DNA of 54,703 nt from positions 1 through 54,703 of the forward strand of contig JACNJD010000200.1 of assembly GCA_014382715.1 (NCBI GenBank), read 5' to 3'. The DNA is from Candidatus Desulfacyla euxinica (GTDB lineage Bacteria; Desulfobacterota; DSM-4660; Desulfatiglandales; Desulfatiglandaceae). The notes under the pieces are model-generated. The model had not been told where the DNA came from. It did not search any database and saw only the letters and a list, made by a program, of their open reading frames with translations. The position numbers and the translations under genes were made by a program. This document shows positions 9,959 to 20,252 of this stretch, in pieces. Position 1 is the stretch's first letter, and each line of letters begins with the position of its first letter.

Positions 9959-11233
9959 ATGAATTACCCAAACATGTTCCATATACGCCAGGTTTTTGAT
10001 GCGCCCAGGATTCCAGATATAGAAGGTGCTCTTGATCGAGAGCTCGAATCGGTCCGGATCAAATCATTATTGAAGAAGGGGGCGCGGGTTGCCATTACAG
10101 CGGGGAGCCGGGGTGTCGCCAATATTGACCTTATCCTGCGGCACCTCGTCCGCATCCTGAAAGAGAATTCGGCAAAACCCTTTCTTGTCCCTACTATGGG
10201 CAGCCACGGTGGAGGAACTGCCGAGGGACAGATAGAGGTCCTGAAAAGCTTCAATATCACAGAGGAATCGATCGGTGCCCCGATCATTTCATCCATGGAT
10301 GTGGTGGAGATAGGAAAATCTCGATTTGGATTCCCTGTGATGGTGGACACACATACCGCAGAGGCAGACGGGATCATCGTTTTAAACCGGATCAAACCCC
10401 ACACCGAGTTCGAAGGTCCCATAGAGAGCGGACTCATGAAAATGATGGCCATAGGGATGGGAAAACACAGGGGCTGTCTTGAGGTCCATAAACAGACCGT
10501 TAACTTCGGGTATAAAGAGGTTATTCCCGAGATTGGCGAGGTTATCCTGGAAAATCTTCCTGTCCTGTTTGGAATAGGAATCGTGGAAAACATCTATGAC
10601 GAAACCGCCATTATCCGGGCTGTTCCTTCGTCCCGATTCCTGACAGAGGAAAAAAAGTTGCTGGTTGAAGCCAAGAGGCTCATGGCCAGGCTCCCCTTTG
10701 ACAAGGCAGATGTCCTTATTGTAGATAAAATGGGCAAAAACCTCAGCGGAACGGGAATGGACACCAATGTCATCGGCAGGATCATGTTCATTGGCGAAAA
10801 AGAACCTGAACATCCAAAGATTACCCGCGTTGTTGTTCTGGATTTGACCGAAGCATCCCATGGGAATGCGGTCGGTATCGGTCTGGCTGACTATGCGACC
10901 GAGAGGCTGGTCAGCAAGGTAGACCATGGGGTTACGGCAATAAACTGCATCACTGCCATGAGCCCGGAAAAAGGGCGAATCCCTATTGTCTTGAAGACAG
11001 ATAAAGAGGCTGTTGAGGCCGCCTTGAACACTATCGGGGCGGTGGATCCGGATAAGGCCCGGGTGATTCACATAAAGAATACTCTGGAAATCGGAGAGCT
11101 GGAGGCTTCCGCCGCCTTTATGGAAGAGGTTGAGAAAAGGGAAGAGTTGAAGTTAATCGAAAAATTAGGACCTCTCGCTTTTGACAGCGAGGGAGGGCTC
11201 AGCCCGGTAGAGATGAAATTTGAAACTGAATGA
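9959..11233 (+). CDS. LarA-like / DUF2088-type (nickel-dependent lactate racemase family) protein
   Basis: 424 aa; 'AITAGSRGVANIDLILRHLV', 'PTMGSHGGGTAEGQ', 'NRIKPHTEFEGPIESGLMKMMAIGMGKHRG'. Confidence 0.75.
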   Translation: MNYPNMFHIRQVFDAPRIPDIEGALDRELESVRIKSLLKKGARVAITAGSRGVANIDLILRHLVRILKENSAKPFLVPTMGSHGGGTAEGQIEVLKSFNITEESIGAPIISSMDVVEIGKSRFGFPVMVDTHTAEADGIIVLNRIKPHTEFEGPIESGLMKMMAIGMGKHRGCLEVHKQTVNFGYKEVIPEIGEVILENLPVLFGIGIVENIYDETAIIRAVPSSRFLTEEKKLLVEAKRLMARLPFDKADVLIVDKMGKNLSGTGMDTNVIGRIMFIGEKEPEHPKITRVVVLDLTEASHGNAVGIGLADYATERLVSKVDHGVTAINCITAMSPEKGRIPIVLKTDKEAVEAALNTIGAVDPDKARVIHIKNTLEIGELEASAAFMEEVEKREELKLIEKLGPLAFDSEGGLSPVEMKFETE

Positions 11234-11277
11234 AAAAAGAGGGGATCCGTTATAGATATCCAATAACCATAAACGAG

Positions 11278-11361
11278 CATCCCCGCTAAAGTCGGGATCT
11301 TTGACCAGTATTCCCGCTGAAGACGGGATTTCCGCTTCGCTACAACAAGTATCAAGTATCC
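11278..11361 (-). repeat. Double-hairpin dispersed repeat, copy A
   Basis: Reverse complement matches 20253-20336 almost base for base. Confidence 0.85.
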
Positions 11362-11385
11362 AGTTTCAACCTAAGGAGGCTTTAT

Positions 11386-12759
11386 ATGATTATAGATTCA
11401 ATAAAGGATGAATTCCGCCAGATCGTGGGTGATGAATGGTTCCTTGATACACCAGAGGACCTTGTTGTCTATTCCTATGATGGTTTTCTGCCGGAATTCA
11501 AACCATCAGGTGTGATTGTTCCGGGAGACAGGGATGAGATTTCAAAGATCATGGGGGTTGCTAACCGGGAAAAAATAAATATCATCCCCCGGGGGGCCGG
11601 CACCAATATCTGCGGCAGCTCTGTCGCAAGGGAGGGGGGTATTATTATTGCCTTCCACCGGCTGAACAAAATTTTGGAGATTGATCGTGAAAGTATGTGT
11701 GCGGTTGTTCAACCGGGCGTGGTAAACGCTGACCTGCAAAAGGCCGTGGCCGGATATGGTCTTATGTATCCACCGGATCCTGCAAGCATGTTTGTCTCGA
11801 CCATAGGCGGCAACGTTGCCCTGAATGCCGGTGGTCCCAGGGGTGTAAAGTATGGGGTAACGAGAGACTATCTCTTAGGTCTTGAAGTGGTGTTACCTTC
11901 CGGGGAGGTAATTAATACAGGGGGTAAGGCCCTTAAGAATGCGAGCGGATACGATCTTACACGGCTCATGTGTGGCTCTGAAGGGACCTTAGGTATCTTA
12001 ACGGAGATAATTATAAGATTGGTTCCCTTGGCGCCTGCCAGGGCAACGCTTCAGGCCATCTATTCAGATCTTGATGATGCTGCAACCACTGTGTCGGCCA
12101 TCATCGGCTCAGGCATTGTTCCCGCCACCTTAGAGCTGATCGACAGAACTGTTCTCGATGTGATAAGCGATTATGGCGGTGCCCGGTTCTCAAAGGAGGC
12201 TGAGGCATTGCTTCTGATAGAGGTTGATGGCGAAGAGTCCCTGGTTGAGGCACAGGGAAAAAGGATCGAGGAATTCTGCAAGGAAAGAGGTGCTGTCCAG
12301 GTAGAAAGGGCGAGCACCCCGGAGGAGGCGGAGAAACTCTGGCAGGCAAGAAGGACTGCATTTGGCGCTGTCGCAAGTCTCAGACCCAATTGTATTGTTG
12401 AGGACGCAACCGTGCCGGTGAAGATGCTGCCTGCGATGATAAGAAAGATCGTTGAGATCACAAAGAAATATGATTTGAAGATCGGTGTCCTGGCCCATGC
12501 CGGGGATGGGAATCTTCATCCCTTGATCATGACCGATCTTCGTGACAGGGAAGAGATGGCGCGAATCGATAAGGCGATGGAGGAGCTGTATGAGACGGCG
12601 ATCGGTATGGGAGGCACTCTTTCAGGGGAGCACGGCATAGGGATTGCCAAAGACAGGTTCATGGGAATGGAGTTCAACGAGGCCTCCATAGAGTTAATGC
12701 GTGGAATCAAGCGGGTCTTTGACCCCAACAATATCCTCAACCCCGGCAGTTTTCTTTGA
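11386..12759 (+). CDS. glcD: FAD-linked oxidase, GlcD-type subunit (glycolate/D-lactate dehydrogenase)
   Basis: 457 aa; 'NIIPRGAGTNICGSSVAREGGIIIAF', 'GTLSGEHGIGIAKDRFM'. Confidence 0.92.
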   Translation: MIIDSIKDEFRQIVGDEWFLDTPEDLVVYSYDGFLPEFKPSGVIVPGDRDEISKIMGVANREKINIIPRGAGTNICGSSVAREGGIIIAFHRLNKILEIDRESMCAVVQPGVVNADLQKAVAGYGLMYPPDPASMFVSTIGGNVALNAGGPRGVKYGVTRDYLLGLEVVLPSGEVINTGGKALKNASGYDLTRLMCGSEGTLGILTEIIIRLVPLAPARATLQAIYSDLDDAATTVSAIIGSGIVPATLELIDRTVLDVISDYGGARFSKEAEALLLIEVDGEESLVEAQGKRIEEFCKERGAVQVERASTPEEAEKLWQARRTAFGAVASLRPNCIVEDATVPVKMLPAMIRKIVEITKKYDLKIGVLAHAGDGNLHPLIMTDLRDREEMARIDKAMEELYETAIGMGGTLSGEHGIGIAKDRFMGMEFNEASIELMRGIKRVFDPNNILNPGSFL

Positions 12760-12804
12760 CAGCTAAAGCGGGATACCCGCAACCCAAAGATGAAATTGTA
12801 GGAG

Positions 12805-13145
12805 TCAGTTATCAGTTGTCAGTTGTCAGCACTGGAGGTTATTTTGAAATTTGAGGATTTGGAAGTATGGAAGAGGTCTTCACGATTATGTGCAGATTTG
12901 TATAAACATTTTCAAGATATTAAAGATTTTGCCAGGTTTCTGCAATATTCAAAAGGTTCTTGTGGAGAATTAAGAACCCAAATTTATATTGGTATTGATA
13001 TTGATTATATTGAACCAGCAGTTGGCAAAAAATGGATTCAGGAAACAAAAGAACTCTCGGCGATGCTCGTAGGTCTCAGCAAATCCCTAAGGAAGATAAA
13101 TTAGTATCGATATGCTTTTACTGATAACTGACAACTGATAACTGA
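12805..13145. repeat. Inverted repeat pair (12805-12829 and 13121-13145, 24/25) flanking the four-helix-bundle gene
   Basis: tcagttatcagttgtcagttgtcag vs ctgataactgacaactgataactga. Confidence 0.85.
12844..13104 (+). pseudogene. Four-helix-bundle (23S rRNA IVP-like) protein lacking its central part
   Basis: 'LKFEDLEVWKRSSRLCADLYKHFQDIKDF|ARFLQYSKGSCGELRTQIYIGIDIDYI' joins the N- and C-terminal motifs without the usual central '..SIPSNIAEG..' segment; probable TTG start at 12844 with 'tggagg' upstream. Confidence 0.75.
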
Positions 13146-13153
13146 TACCATAT

Positions 13154-13186
13154 AAAGATTTTCTTGTTTTTTGTGACAGAAAACTA
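13154..13186. repeat. 33-bp exact direct repeat, copy 1 (copy 2 at 22858-22890)
   Basis: aaagattttcttgttttttgtgacagaaaacta at both sites. Confidence 0.9.
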
Positions 13187-13289
13187 AGTGATAAGGTACT
13201 AATTGAGGAATTCAGGAATTTAGGGATTGAGGAACTATGAGATAAGAGTTGGGAACTTATTTTTGCGCGAACCCTATGGTGGAAAGAAA

Positions 13290-14426
13290 ATGATACCAAA
13301 AAATATTGCAGATGAATTTGATCAATGTATAAAATGCGGGCTTTGTCTGGCGACCTGTCCTGTTGGCAAGGAGCTTTTCTTAGAAAAGTTCACGCCGAGA
13401 GGTAAGATACAGTTGGCCAAGCACTACGCTGCGGGAGATCTGGAGATAAGCCAGCATTATCGCGACATTTTTGCGAAATGCCTCCTCTGCGGGGCTTGTT
13501 CTGTGACGTGCCCCAGTGGCGTTGAACTGAAGGAGGTTCTTGTGGGTATGCGGGAGGAAATCGTCAAGAAGAGGGGTATCCACCCGAATCTTGAGTCTGC
13601 CATTAAGTCGCTTTTTGTCAACCATAATATATCTGACGAGGAGAATAACGAGCGGGGAGACTGGCGGGATGATATAAACGAGCTTCCCGACCATATGTAC
13701 GAGAGGGAACTGGCAGAGGTAGTATATTTTGTAGGCTGCGTTTCATCCTTCTTTCCTATGGTACAGTCAATTCCCCAAAATATGGCCCGTATCTTAGAGG
13801 CGGCAGATGTGGACTTTACTATTCTCTCAGGGGAAGAATGGTGCTGTGGTTTCCCGTTGATCGGCGCAGGGGCACCTGAGAAAATGGGGGAGTTAATTGA
13901 ACATAATATAGAGCAGGTAAAGGGGTTGGGGGCGAGTAAGATGGTTTTCTCCTGTCCCTCCTGTTACCGGACCTGGAAAGAGTATTATAAGACCGATCTG
14001 GAGCTTTTTCATTCCACGCAATTTATCCAGAGACTGATCAAGGATGGGGATGTTCCCATGGGAGAACTGCACCAAACAGTAACCTACCACGATCCTTGCG
14101 ATCTGGGGAGGAATGGGGGTATCTTTGATGCCCCCAGGGAAGTGCTCAGGTCTATCCCCGGCCTAACCCTGGTGGAATTGGAGAACAACCGTGCCCAGAG
14201 TATATGCTGTGGTGGAGGGGGCAATTTAGAGATTGCGGACCCCGATCTTTCAGCAAGTGTGGCCCGGAATAAGATAGAAGAAATCCAGCGAACCGGCGCT
14301 AAAACGCTGGTGACCTCCTGTCAGCAATGTGTCAGGACAATCAAGGGGAAGGTGAGAATAGAAAAAGTAGATCTCGACGTGTTGGACATTACGGACGTGG
14401 TGGTCCGGGCAATGTCTGATGCCTGA
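13290..14426 (+). CDS. glcF: (Fe-S)-binding GlcF-type protein (two 4Fe-4S + CCG domains)
   Basis: 'CIKCGLCLATCPVGKE', 'CLLCGACSVTCPSGVE', 'CCGGGGNLEIADPDLS'; ORF opens at 13227 but ATG 13290 follows 'ggtggaaag'. Confidence 0.9.
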   Translation: MIPKNIADEFDQCIKCGLCLATCPVGKELFLEKFTPRGKIQLAKHYAAGDLEISQHYRDIFAKCLLCGACSVTCPSGVELKEVLVGMREEIVKKRGIHPNLESAIKSLFVNHNISDEENNERGDWRDDINELPDHMYERELAEVVYFVGCVSSFFPMVQSIPQNMARILEAADVDFTILSGEEWCCGFPLIGAGAPEKMGELIEHNIEQVKGLGASKMVFSCPSCYRTWKEYYKTDLELFHSTQFIQRLIKDGDVPMGELHQTVTYHDPCDLGRNGGIFDAPREVLRSIPGLTLVELENNRAQSICCGGGGNLEIADPDLSASVARNKIEEIQRTGAKTLVTSCQQCVRTIKGKVRIEKVDLDVLDITDVVVRAMSDA

Positions 14427-15711
14427 TTCCGTAAAATACCCGCCCGCCTATCTGTCATGGGTTGTCTGGGGTTTGGGTGCTGCTTTTTATATGAGCGGCT
14501 TCTACCAGAGGGTTGCCCCGGCCGTTATGACAGATTATCTGATGGCTGATTTCAAGATTGGCGCAGCCGCTCTCGGGAATTTCTCGGCCTTCTATTTTTA
14601 CAGCTATGTTTTAGTTCAGATTCCCACGGGAATTCTTACGGATTACTGGGGACCCAGGAAACTTCTGACCGTAGGTGCCTTCATCGCCGCCTTAGGGGCA
14701 TTTCTCTTTGCTGTTGCCCCAAACATTTTTTTAGCCAACATTGGACGTTTATTGATAGGTGGCTCGGTGGGTGTGGCCTGGGTTGCCCTCCTTATGTTAT
14801 CGATCCATTGGTTTCCCCCGCAGCGTTTTGCCCTCATGACCGGTATGGGTCTTTTCTGCGGTATTGCCGGAGCCGTGTCAGCAGGTGTGCCCTTACGGGT
14901 CCTTGTCGATCAGTTCGGCTGGAGACCGGTGATGTTAGTGTCGGCCGTTGTGTCCCTGATCATCGCTGTTTTTATCTGGATTATTGTGAGAGATGATCCC
15001 TCCGAACGGAGCTATACCAGTTTCGCTCCCGCTTCAGATGCCATCAACCATTCGCCTGCATCTTTTTTGACCGGTTTAGGGAAGGTATTTTTTTATAAGA
15101 ATACCTGGCTGTTGTCGATCGCTCCGGCCGGGATCGTGGGTCCGATGCTGGCATTTTCCGGTCTGTGGGGTGTCCCGTTTCTTACCACCCATTACGGGTT
15201 GACTCCTGCAAAGAGCGCTGCCTTAACGTCAATGCTGTTGGTGGCCTGTGCTGTTGGCGGACCTCTCCTTGGGGCCTTTTCGGACAGGATAGGCAGCAGA
15301 AAACCGATTTATATGGCGTGCTGTTTTGCCGGGTGTGCCGGCTGGATTGTGATTCTATTTGTCCCGGAACTGCCTCTTTGGGTGTTGGGATTACTCATGA
15401 CTGTAACAGGGTTTTCTGCCGGTGTCATGGTCCTGAGCTTTGCCTTTGTCAAAGAATCGGTTCCCCTTTCGTTAGCAGGCACTGTATCCGGGGTGTGCAA
15501 CATGGGGATCATGATCGGCCCCATGGTGCTGCAGCCGGCCATGGGCTATGTCCTTGACAGTAAATGGAATGGGCTGCTGGAGAACGGGACAAGGGTCTAT
15601 CATCTCGATGCGTACCAATCCGCATTTAGCCTTATGATTGCCTGGTCGGTTATATCCGCTATTCTCACATGCTTTACTACTGAGACCAACTGTCGGCAGA
15701 TTGTTGAATGA
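14419..15711 (+). CDS. MFS transporter
   Basis: 430 aa, about 12 hydrophobic segments, 'GILTDYWGPRKLLTVGAFIAALGAFLF'; overlaps glcF by 8 nt. Confidence 0.9.
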   Translation: MPDSVKYPPAYLSWVVWGLGAAFYMSGFYQRVAPAVMTDYLMADFKIGAAALGNFSAFYFYSYVLVQIPTGILTDYWGPRKLLTVGAFIAALGAFLFAVAPNIFLANIGRLLIGGSVGVAWVALLMLSIHWFPPQRFALMTGMGLFCGIAGAVSAGVPLRVLVDQFGWRPVMLVSAVVSLIIAVFIWIIVRDDPSERSYTSFAPASDAINHSPASFLTGLGKVFFYKNTWLLSIAPAGIVGPMLAFSGLWGVPFLTTHYGLTPAKSAALTSMLLVACAVGGPLLGAFSDRIGSRKPIYMACCFAGCAGWIVILFVPELPLWVLGLLMTVTGFSAGVMVLSFAFVKESVPLSLAGTVSGVCNMGIMIGPMVLQPAMGYVLDSKWNGLLENGTRVYHLDAYQSAFSLMIAWSVISAILTCFTTETNCRQIVE

Positions 15712-15730
15712 GGAAAAGGAGTAAGAGAAA

Positions 15731-16780
15731 ATGGAACTTTATAACCTGGGGAAGATCCCTTGGGAAGAAACGCAGCTCATTTACCATGCACTGGCCCATT
15801 TAGGACGTGAGGGCCTTTCCTTAGTTTCTCCGGCGAGCCCATATGTCTGTGTCGGTTTTCATCAGGATGTGAAACAGGAGGTGGATCTTGATTTTTGCAG
15901 GGCCAATCATATTCCGGTATTCAGACGCGAGGTAGGTGGGGGCGCCGTATATCTGGATGGGGATCAGCTTTTTTTTCACCTGATTCTCCACAAAGATAAC
16001 CCCCAGGTCCCTAAGAAAAAAGAGGCTTTTTACAAAAAATTTCTCCAGCCCGTAATCGATGTGTATCGGAAGATCGGTATTGATGCTGAATACAAACCGG
16101 TCAATGATATCATCGCGGGGACACGCAAGATTTCCGGGACCGGCGCGGGCGAAATAGGGGACGCGGTTGTTTTTGTGGGTAATCTTATCGTGGATTTCAA
16201 TTATGAAATGATGGCAAAGGTTCTTAAGGTTCCTGACGAAAAGTTCCGTGACAAGGTCCACAAGACGCTCCACGACAATCTTTCCACCATATGCCGCGAA
16301 CTGGGTAGGGATGCGGCTGAGAAATGGGACGAGTCGAGATTAAATAGCATGATGGCAGAGGCTTTTCAGAGGCTTTTGGGGCCGATGACGCCCTGCCGAA
16401 AGGATAAAGAACTGGAGACAAAAATTGATGAACTGAGAGGGCGGATGTTGACTGAAACGTGGCTCCATCAGAAAGGGCGGCGAATGGAAGGTCGTGATGT
16501 CAAGATCCGGGCCGGGATAAATGTAGTACACCGGATGCATAAGGCGAAAGGCGGGCTGATGAGGGCTGATTTTGAGGTGAACGAGGGCAAGTTCGGCAGG
16601 GTCCGGCTATCCGGAGATTTTTTCTGCTTTCCAGAGGGGGCAGTTGACCAACTGGAACAAAGACTTGAAAAGAGAGCGATTGAAGAGGTGCGCGATCTGT
16701 TAGTCGCCTTTTATTCAGAAACAGGTGTTGAAACCCCCGGTATCGAGATTGATGACTGGCTGAGGGTCCTGGGGCACTGA
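15731..16780 (+). CDS. lipoate-protein ligase A family protein
   Basis: 349 aa; 'VFRREVGGGAVYLDGDQLFFHLIL', 'GTRKISGTGAGEIGDAVVFVGNLIVDFN'. Confidence 0.9.
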   Translation: MELYNLGKIPWEETQLIYHALAHLGREGLSLVSPASPYVCVGFHQDVKQEVDLDFCRANHIPVFRREVGGGAVYLDGDQLFFHLILHKDNPQVPKKKEAFYKKFLQPVIDVYRKIGIDAEYKPVNDIIAGTRKISGTGAGEIGDAVVFVGNLIVDFNYEMMAKVLKVPDEKFRDKVHKTLHDNLSTICRELGRDAAEKWDESRLNSMMAEAFQRLLGPMTPCRKDKELETKIDELRGRMLTETWLHQKGRRMEGRDVKIRAGINVVHRMHKAKGGLMRADFEVNEGKFGRVRLSGDFFCFPEGAVDQLEQRLEKRAIEEVRDLLVAFYSETGVETPGIEIDDWLRVLGH

Positions 16781-16904
16781 GCGTAGGGCGCGGGGTTTGA
16801 TGCCGTCTTGACAGCATCACTTCTTGTGCCGTAATATTGTGCCCACCGGTCACTGTTTTGCGCGAGCCTAAGACCGTAAACCTTCAACTGTTGAGGAGAA
16901 GCAT

Positions 16905-18047
16905 ATGCGACCATTAGATGGAATCAAGGTAATCGAGATGGCGGGTCTGGCCCCGTCGCCTTATTGCGGAATGCTGTTAGCTGACTTCGGGGCCGATGTG
17001 GTCATCGTTGACCGGCTCTTAAAAGGGGCACCCGAGATCCCAAACATTATGGGAAAGAACCCATTTAACCGTGGGAAGCGGTCCATGCGGGTTAATCTTA
17101 AAACCGAGCAGGGCATTGAAATTGTGACAAGGATGATTGGTAATTCCGATGTCCTGGTTGAACCATACAGACCGGGTGTGATGGAGAAACTTCAACTTGG
17201 ACCGGATGATGCCCACGCACTGAACCCAGAACTGATCTATGCCCGCCTTACGGGCTGGGGACAGGATGGCTCCTATGCGAGTATGGCCGGACACGACATC
17301 AACTACATAGCTCTTTCGGGTGCGCTTTCACTTTTCAGGAGAAAGGGGGAGAGACCCCTCCCACCCTGCAATCTCCTCGGTGACTTTGCAGGTGGCGGGA
17401 TGTTATGCGCCATGGGTATCCTGTTGGCGTTGATTGAAAGGAACAATTCAGGAAAAGGCCAGGTTGTAGATGCGGCAATGTTAGATGGGGCTACCAACCT
17501 TTCAACCCTGTTTTACGGTCTGCTGGCCCACCACCTGATGACCCTCGATATCGGGACCAACGTATTAGACAGCGGTTCCCCCTTTTACCAGACCTATGAG
17601 ACCTCTGACGGCAAATTCATGGCCGTAGGTGCCATAGAGGGAAGGTTTTATGCCGAACTGCTTGCAGGCCTGGGTGTTGATCCATCAACCCTTCCGCAAC
17701 AGTTCGATATGCCAAAATGGCCGGAAATGACGGAACGCTTTGCCGAGGTGTTTAAGACCAAAACCCGGGATCAATGGGCAGCTATCTTTGAAGGAAAGGA
17801 TGCCTGTGTGGCGCCGGTCCTGGAACTGGATGAGGTGGAGCATCACCCACATAATAAAGAGCGAGACCTAATCATCGATATCGATGATGTGCCCCAGCCG
17901 GCGCCTGCGCCCAAGCTCTCCCGAACACCGGGCAGGGCTACGGAGGCAAAGGGTCCGAGGGGCGCAAACACAGAAGAGATATTGACGGATTTGGGATATT
18001 CGGAGGGAGAAATCAAGGGGTTTTTTGAAGGCGAGGCTGCAGAATAG
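16905..18047 (+). CDS. CaiB/BaiF family CoA-transferase
   Basis: 380 aa; 'MRPLDGIKVIEMAGLAPSPYCGMLLADFGADVVIVDR', 'GKGQVVDAAMLDGATNL'. Confidence 0.93.
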   Translation: MRPLDGIKVIEMAGLAPSPYCGMLLADFGADVVIVDRLLKGAPEIPNIMGKNPFNRGKRSMRVNLKTEQGIEIVTRMIGNSDVLVEPYRPGVMEKLQLGPDDAHALNPELIYARLTGWGQDGSYASMAGHDINYIALSGALSLFRRKGERPLPPCNLLGDFAGGGMLCAMGILLALIERNNSGKGQVVDAAMLDGATNLSTLFYGLLAHHLMTLDIGTNVLDSGSPFYQTYETSDGKFMAVGAIEGRFYAELLAGLGVDPSTLPQQFDMPKWPEMTERFAEVFKTKTRDQWAAIFEGKDACVAPVLELDEVEHHPHNKERDLIIDIDDVPQPAPAPKLSRTPGRATEAKGPRGANTEEILTDLGYSEGEIKGFFEGEAAE

Positions 18048-18160
18048 ACTATGAGGCTGTCCGACAGAACCTTGACAAAATCTCTCTTCATGTCATATTA
18101 TTATGCCAGACTACATTTAATCCCACAATCATATGGGTATTTACCTGTTTCGGATTAAAC

Positions 18161-18838
18161 ATGAGAATATTGGTTGTTGAAGATGACAAGAAGATCGCCT
18201 CTTTTATTTTAAAGGGACTGAAAGAGGCAGGCTTTGCAGTTGATGTGGCCAATGACGGGGTTGACGGTCTTCATCTCGGACTCACCGAGCCCTATGATGC
18301 GGCTGTGGTGGATATCATGCTTCCCGGGTTAGATGGGATTTCCCTGATTGAAAGGCTCCGCACGAAAAAGATCACCACTCCGGTTATCATTCTCAGCGCA
18401 AAGCGCTCTGTGGACGACCGCGTCAAGGGTCTCCAGAGTGGGGGCGATGATTACATGACCAAGCCCTTCTCATTTTCGGAACTCCTGGCCCGGATCCATG
18501 CCCTGATCCGGAGGTCGACCCGGGAGTCAGAACCCTCTACCCTCAATGCAGGCAATCTGACCATAGACCTCCTGGCTCGCGCAGTAAAACGTGGTGACGA
18601 AGATATCAGCCTCCCATCCCGAGAATTTGCCCTTTTGGAGTATCTCATTCGAAACAAAGGCCGCATTATTTCTAAGACCTCCATCCTGGAGCATGTATAT
18701 GACTACAGCTTTGACCCCCAGACTAATGTGGTGGACGTATTGGTCTGCAGGCTGCGCAACAAAGTTGATAAGGATTTTGGCCGAAAGATGATCCATACTG
18801 TCCGTGGAATGGGATATGTTCTCAAAGAAGAGCAGTAA
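18161..18838 (+). CDS. OmpR-family response regulator
   Basis: 225 aa; 'MRILVVEDDKKIASFILKGL', 'VVDIMLPGLDG', winged-helix C-terminus. Confidence 0.95.
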   Translation: MRILVVEDDKKIASFILKGLKEAGFAVDVANDGVDGLHLGLTEPYDAAVVDIMLPGLDGISLIERLRTKKITTPVIILSAKRSVDDRVKGLQSGGDDYMTKPFSFSELLARIHALIRRSTRESEPSTLNAGNLTIDLLARAVKRGDEDISLPSREFALLEYLIRNKGRIISKTSILEHVYDYSFDPQTNVVDVLVCRLRNKVDKDFGRKMIHTVRGMGYVLKEEQ

Positions 18839-20237
18839 AGTTGGGTTAACTTTCAGTCTGAAACTGAGCGTTTTATACGCCCTTTTTTTTGTCATCAGTT
18901 CAGGCGGCCTGTTCGTAGTCGCCTACTATCTTATAGATAATCTGATTGAACAGCGGGAACAGGAAATTGTCAGGGACCGTATCCAGGAGTACCGAGCATG
19001 GTTTGAGGAGGGTGGCCTCAGGGCCCTCAAGGCCCGTTTTGATGAGCAGACCGATACTGCCCGCGATATCCTCTTTGTCCGTATTGTGGGCCCGCTGAAC
19101 CAGGTTTTGTTTGTCAGTATCCCCAAGGGATTCAAAGGATTTGATTACGATAAGCTGAGGCCTACTCCGCGCACTGGGAAGGATTTATGGCTTTCCATCA
19201 AGGGCCAGGCCGAGAAAGACGCCTGGACCATAGGTGTAGCACATCTGCCTGGAGGGCTTGAACTCCAGGTTGGTAAAAGCTCTACCCAGAGCCAGGCATT
19301 ACTTTCCTTCTTCAGGACCGTTTTTCTAATATTCAGTGTCCCGATACTCCTGCTCGGCATTATCGGCGGCGGTCTGCTGACCTTTCGCGCGATTAGGCCG
19401 ATTCGCCATCTTATTCAGACGGTCAGGGATATCCTGAAAACAGGAAAAATGAGCCTGCGCGTCCCCGTACGAAGAGAACGGGGGGAGCTGTATGAACTGG
19501 TATCTCTTTTCAATCAGATGTTAGACAGGAATGATTTGGTGATTCAGGCAATGCACAATTCCTTGGACAATGTTGCCCATGATCTGCGGACCCCCATGAC
19601 ACGCCTGCGAGGGGTGGCCGAGTTTGCCCTTCAGGAACCCCGGGATCAGAACGCATGCAGAGAGGCCTTAGCCGACTGCATGGAGGAATCCGAGCGGGTG
19701 CTGACCATGCTTAACGCCCTGATGGATGTGGCTGAGGCGGAAACCGGGGTCATGAGATTAGAGATGTCGGAAGTATCAGTCCCGGAGCTGATTAATTCTG
19801 TTGTTGATCTTTATGAGGTGGTGGCAGAGGAGAAGGGGATCACTGTGAATAAGGAACTCCCCGGGGAATTGCTGATTAATGCCGATCGTACCCGTTTTCA
19901 ACAGGTCATTGGCAACCTCCTTGACAATGCCCTCAAGTACAGCGATCAGGGCCAGGAGATCGAGATATGCGCCTGGGAAGAAGAAGATTACGCTTTAATC
20001 TCGGTCTCTGATCAGGGAATGGGGATCCCAGCCAATGAGATCAAAAAGATCTGGGACCGTCTATACAGGGGAGATCACAGTCGTTCAAGACGTGGGCTTG
20101 GGCTGGGCCTGAGCTTTGTCCGGGCGATCGTGCATGCCCATGGGGGCGAGGTCAGTGTGGAAAGCGAGTTGAACAAAGGGTCGAAATTCAGTATCAGGCT
20201 GCCTGTGGCGCAAGCACTGATAGTTGAGAAAAAATAG
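18804..20237 (+). CDS. HAMP-domain sensor histidine kinase
   Basis: 477 aa; 'DNVAHDLRTPMTRLRG' H-box, 'NLLDNALKYS' N-box, 'GLGLGLSFVRAIVHAHGGE' G-box; overlaps the response regulator (more likely start 18816). Confidence 0.95.
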   Translation: MEWDMFSKKSSKVGLTFSLKLSVLYALFFVISSGGLFVVAYYLIDNLIEQREQEIVRDRIQEYRAWFEEGGLRALKARFDEQTDTARDILFVRIVGPLNQVLFVSIPKGFKGFDYDKLRPTPRTGKDLWLSIKGQAEKDAWTIGVAHLPGGLELQVGKSSTQSQALLSFFRTVFLIFSVPILLLGIIGGGLLTFRAIRPIRHLIQTVRDILKTGKMSLRVPVRRERGELYELVSLFNQMLDRNDLVIQAMHNSLDNVAHDLRTPMTRLRGVAEFALQEPRDQNACREALADCMEESERVLTMLNALMDVAEAETGVMRLEMSEVSVPELINSVVDLYEVVAEEKGITVNKELPGELLINADRTRFQQVIGNLLDNALKYSDQGQEIEICAWEEEDYALISVSDQGMGIPANEIKKIWDRLYRGDHSRSRRGLGLGLSFVRAIVHAHGGEVSVESELNKGSKFSIRLPVAQALIVEKK

Positions 20238-20252
20238 AGCAGCGGGGTAATT

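Noticed and set aside
10382-11071. 229-aa minus-strand ORF
   Set aside because: Antisense to the LarA-like gene; shadow ORF.
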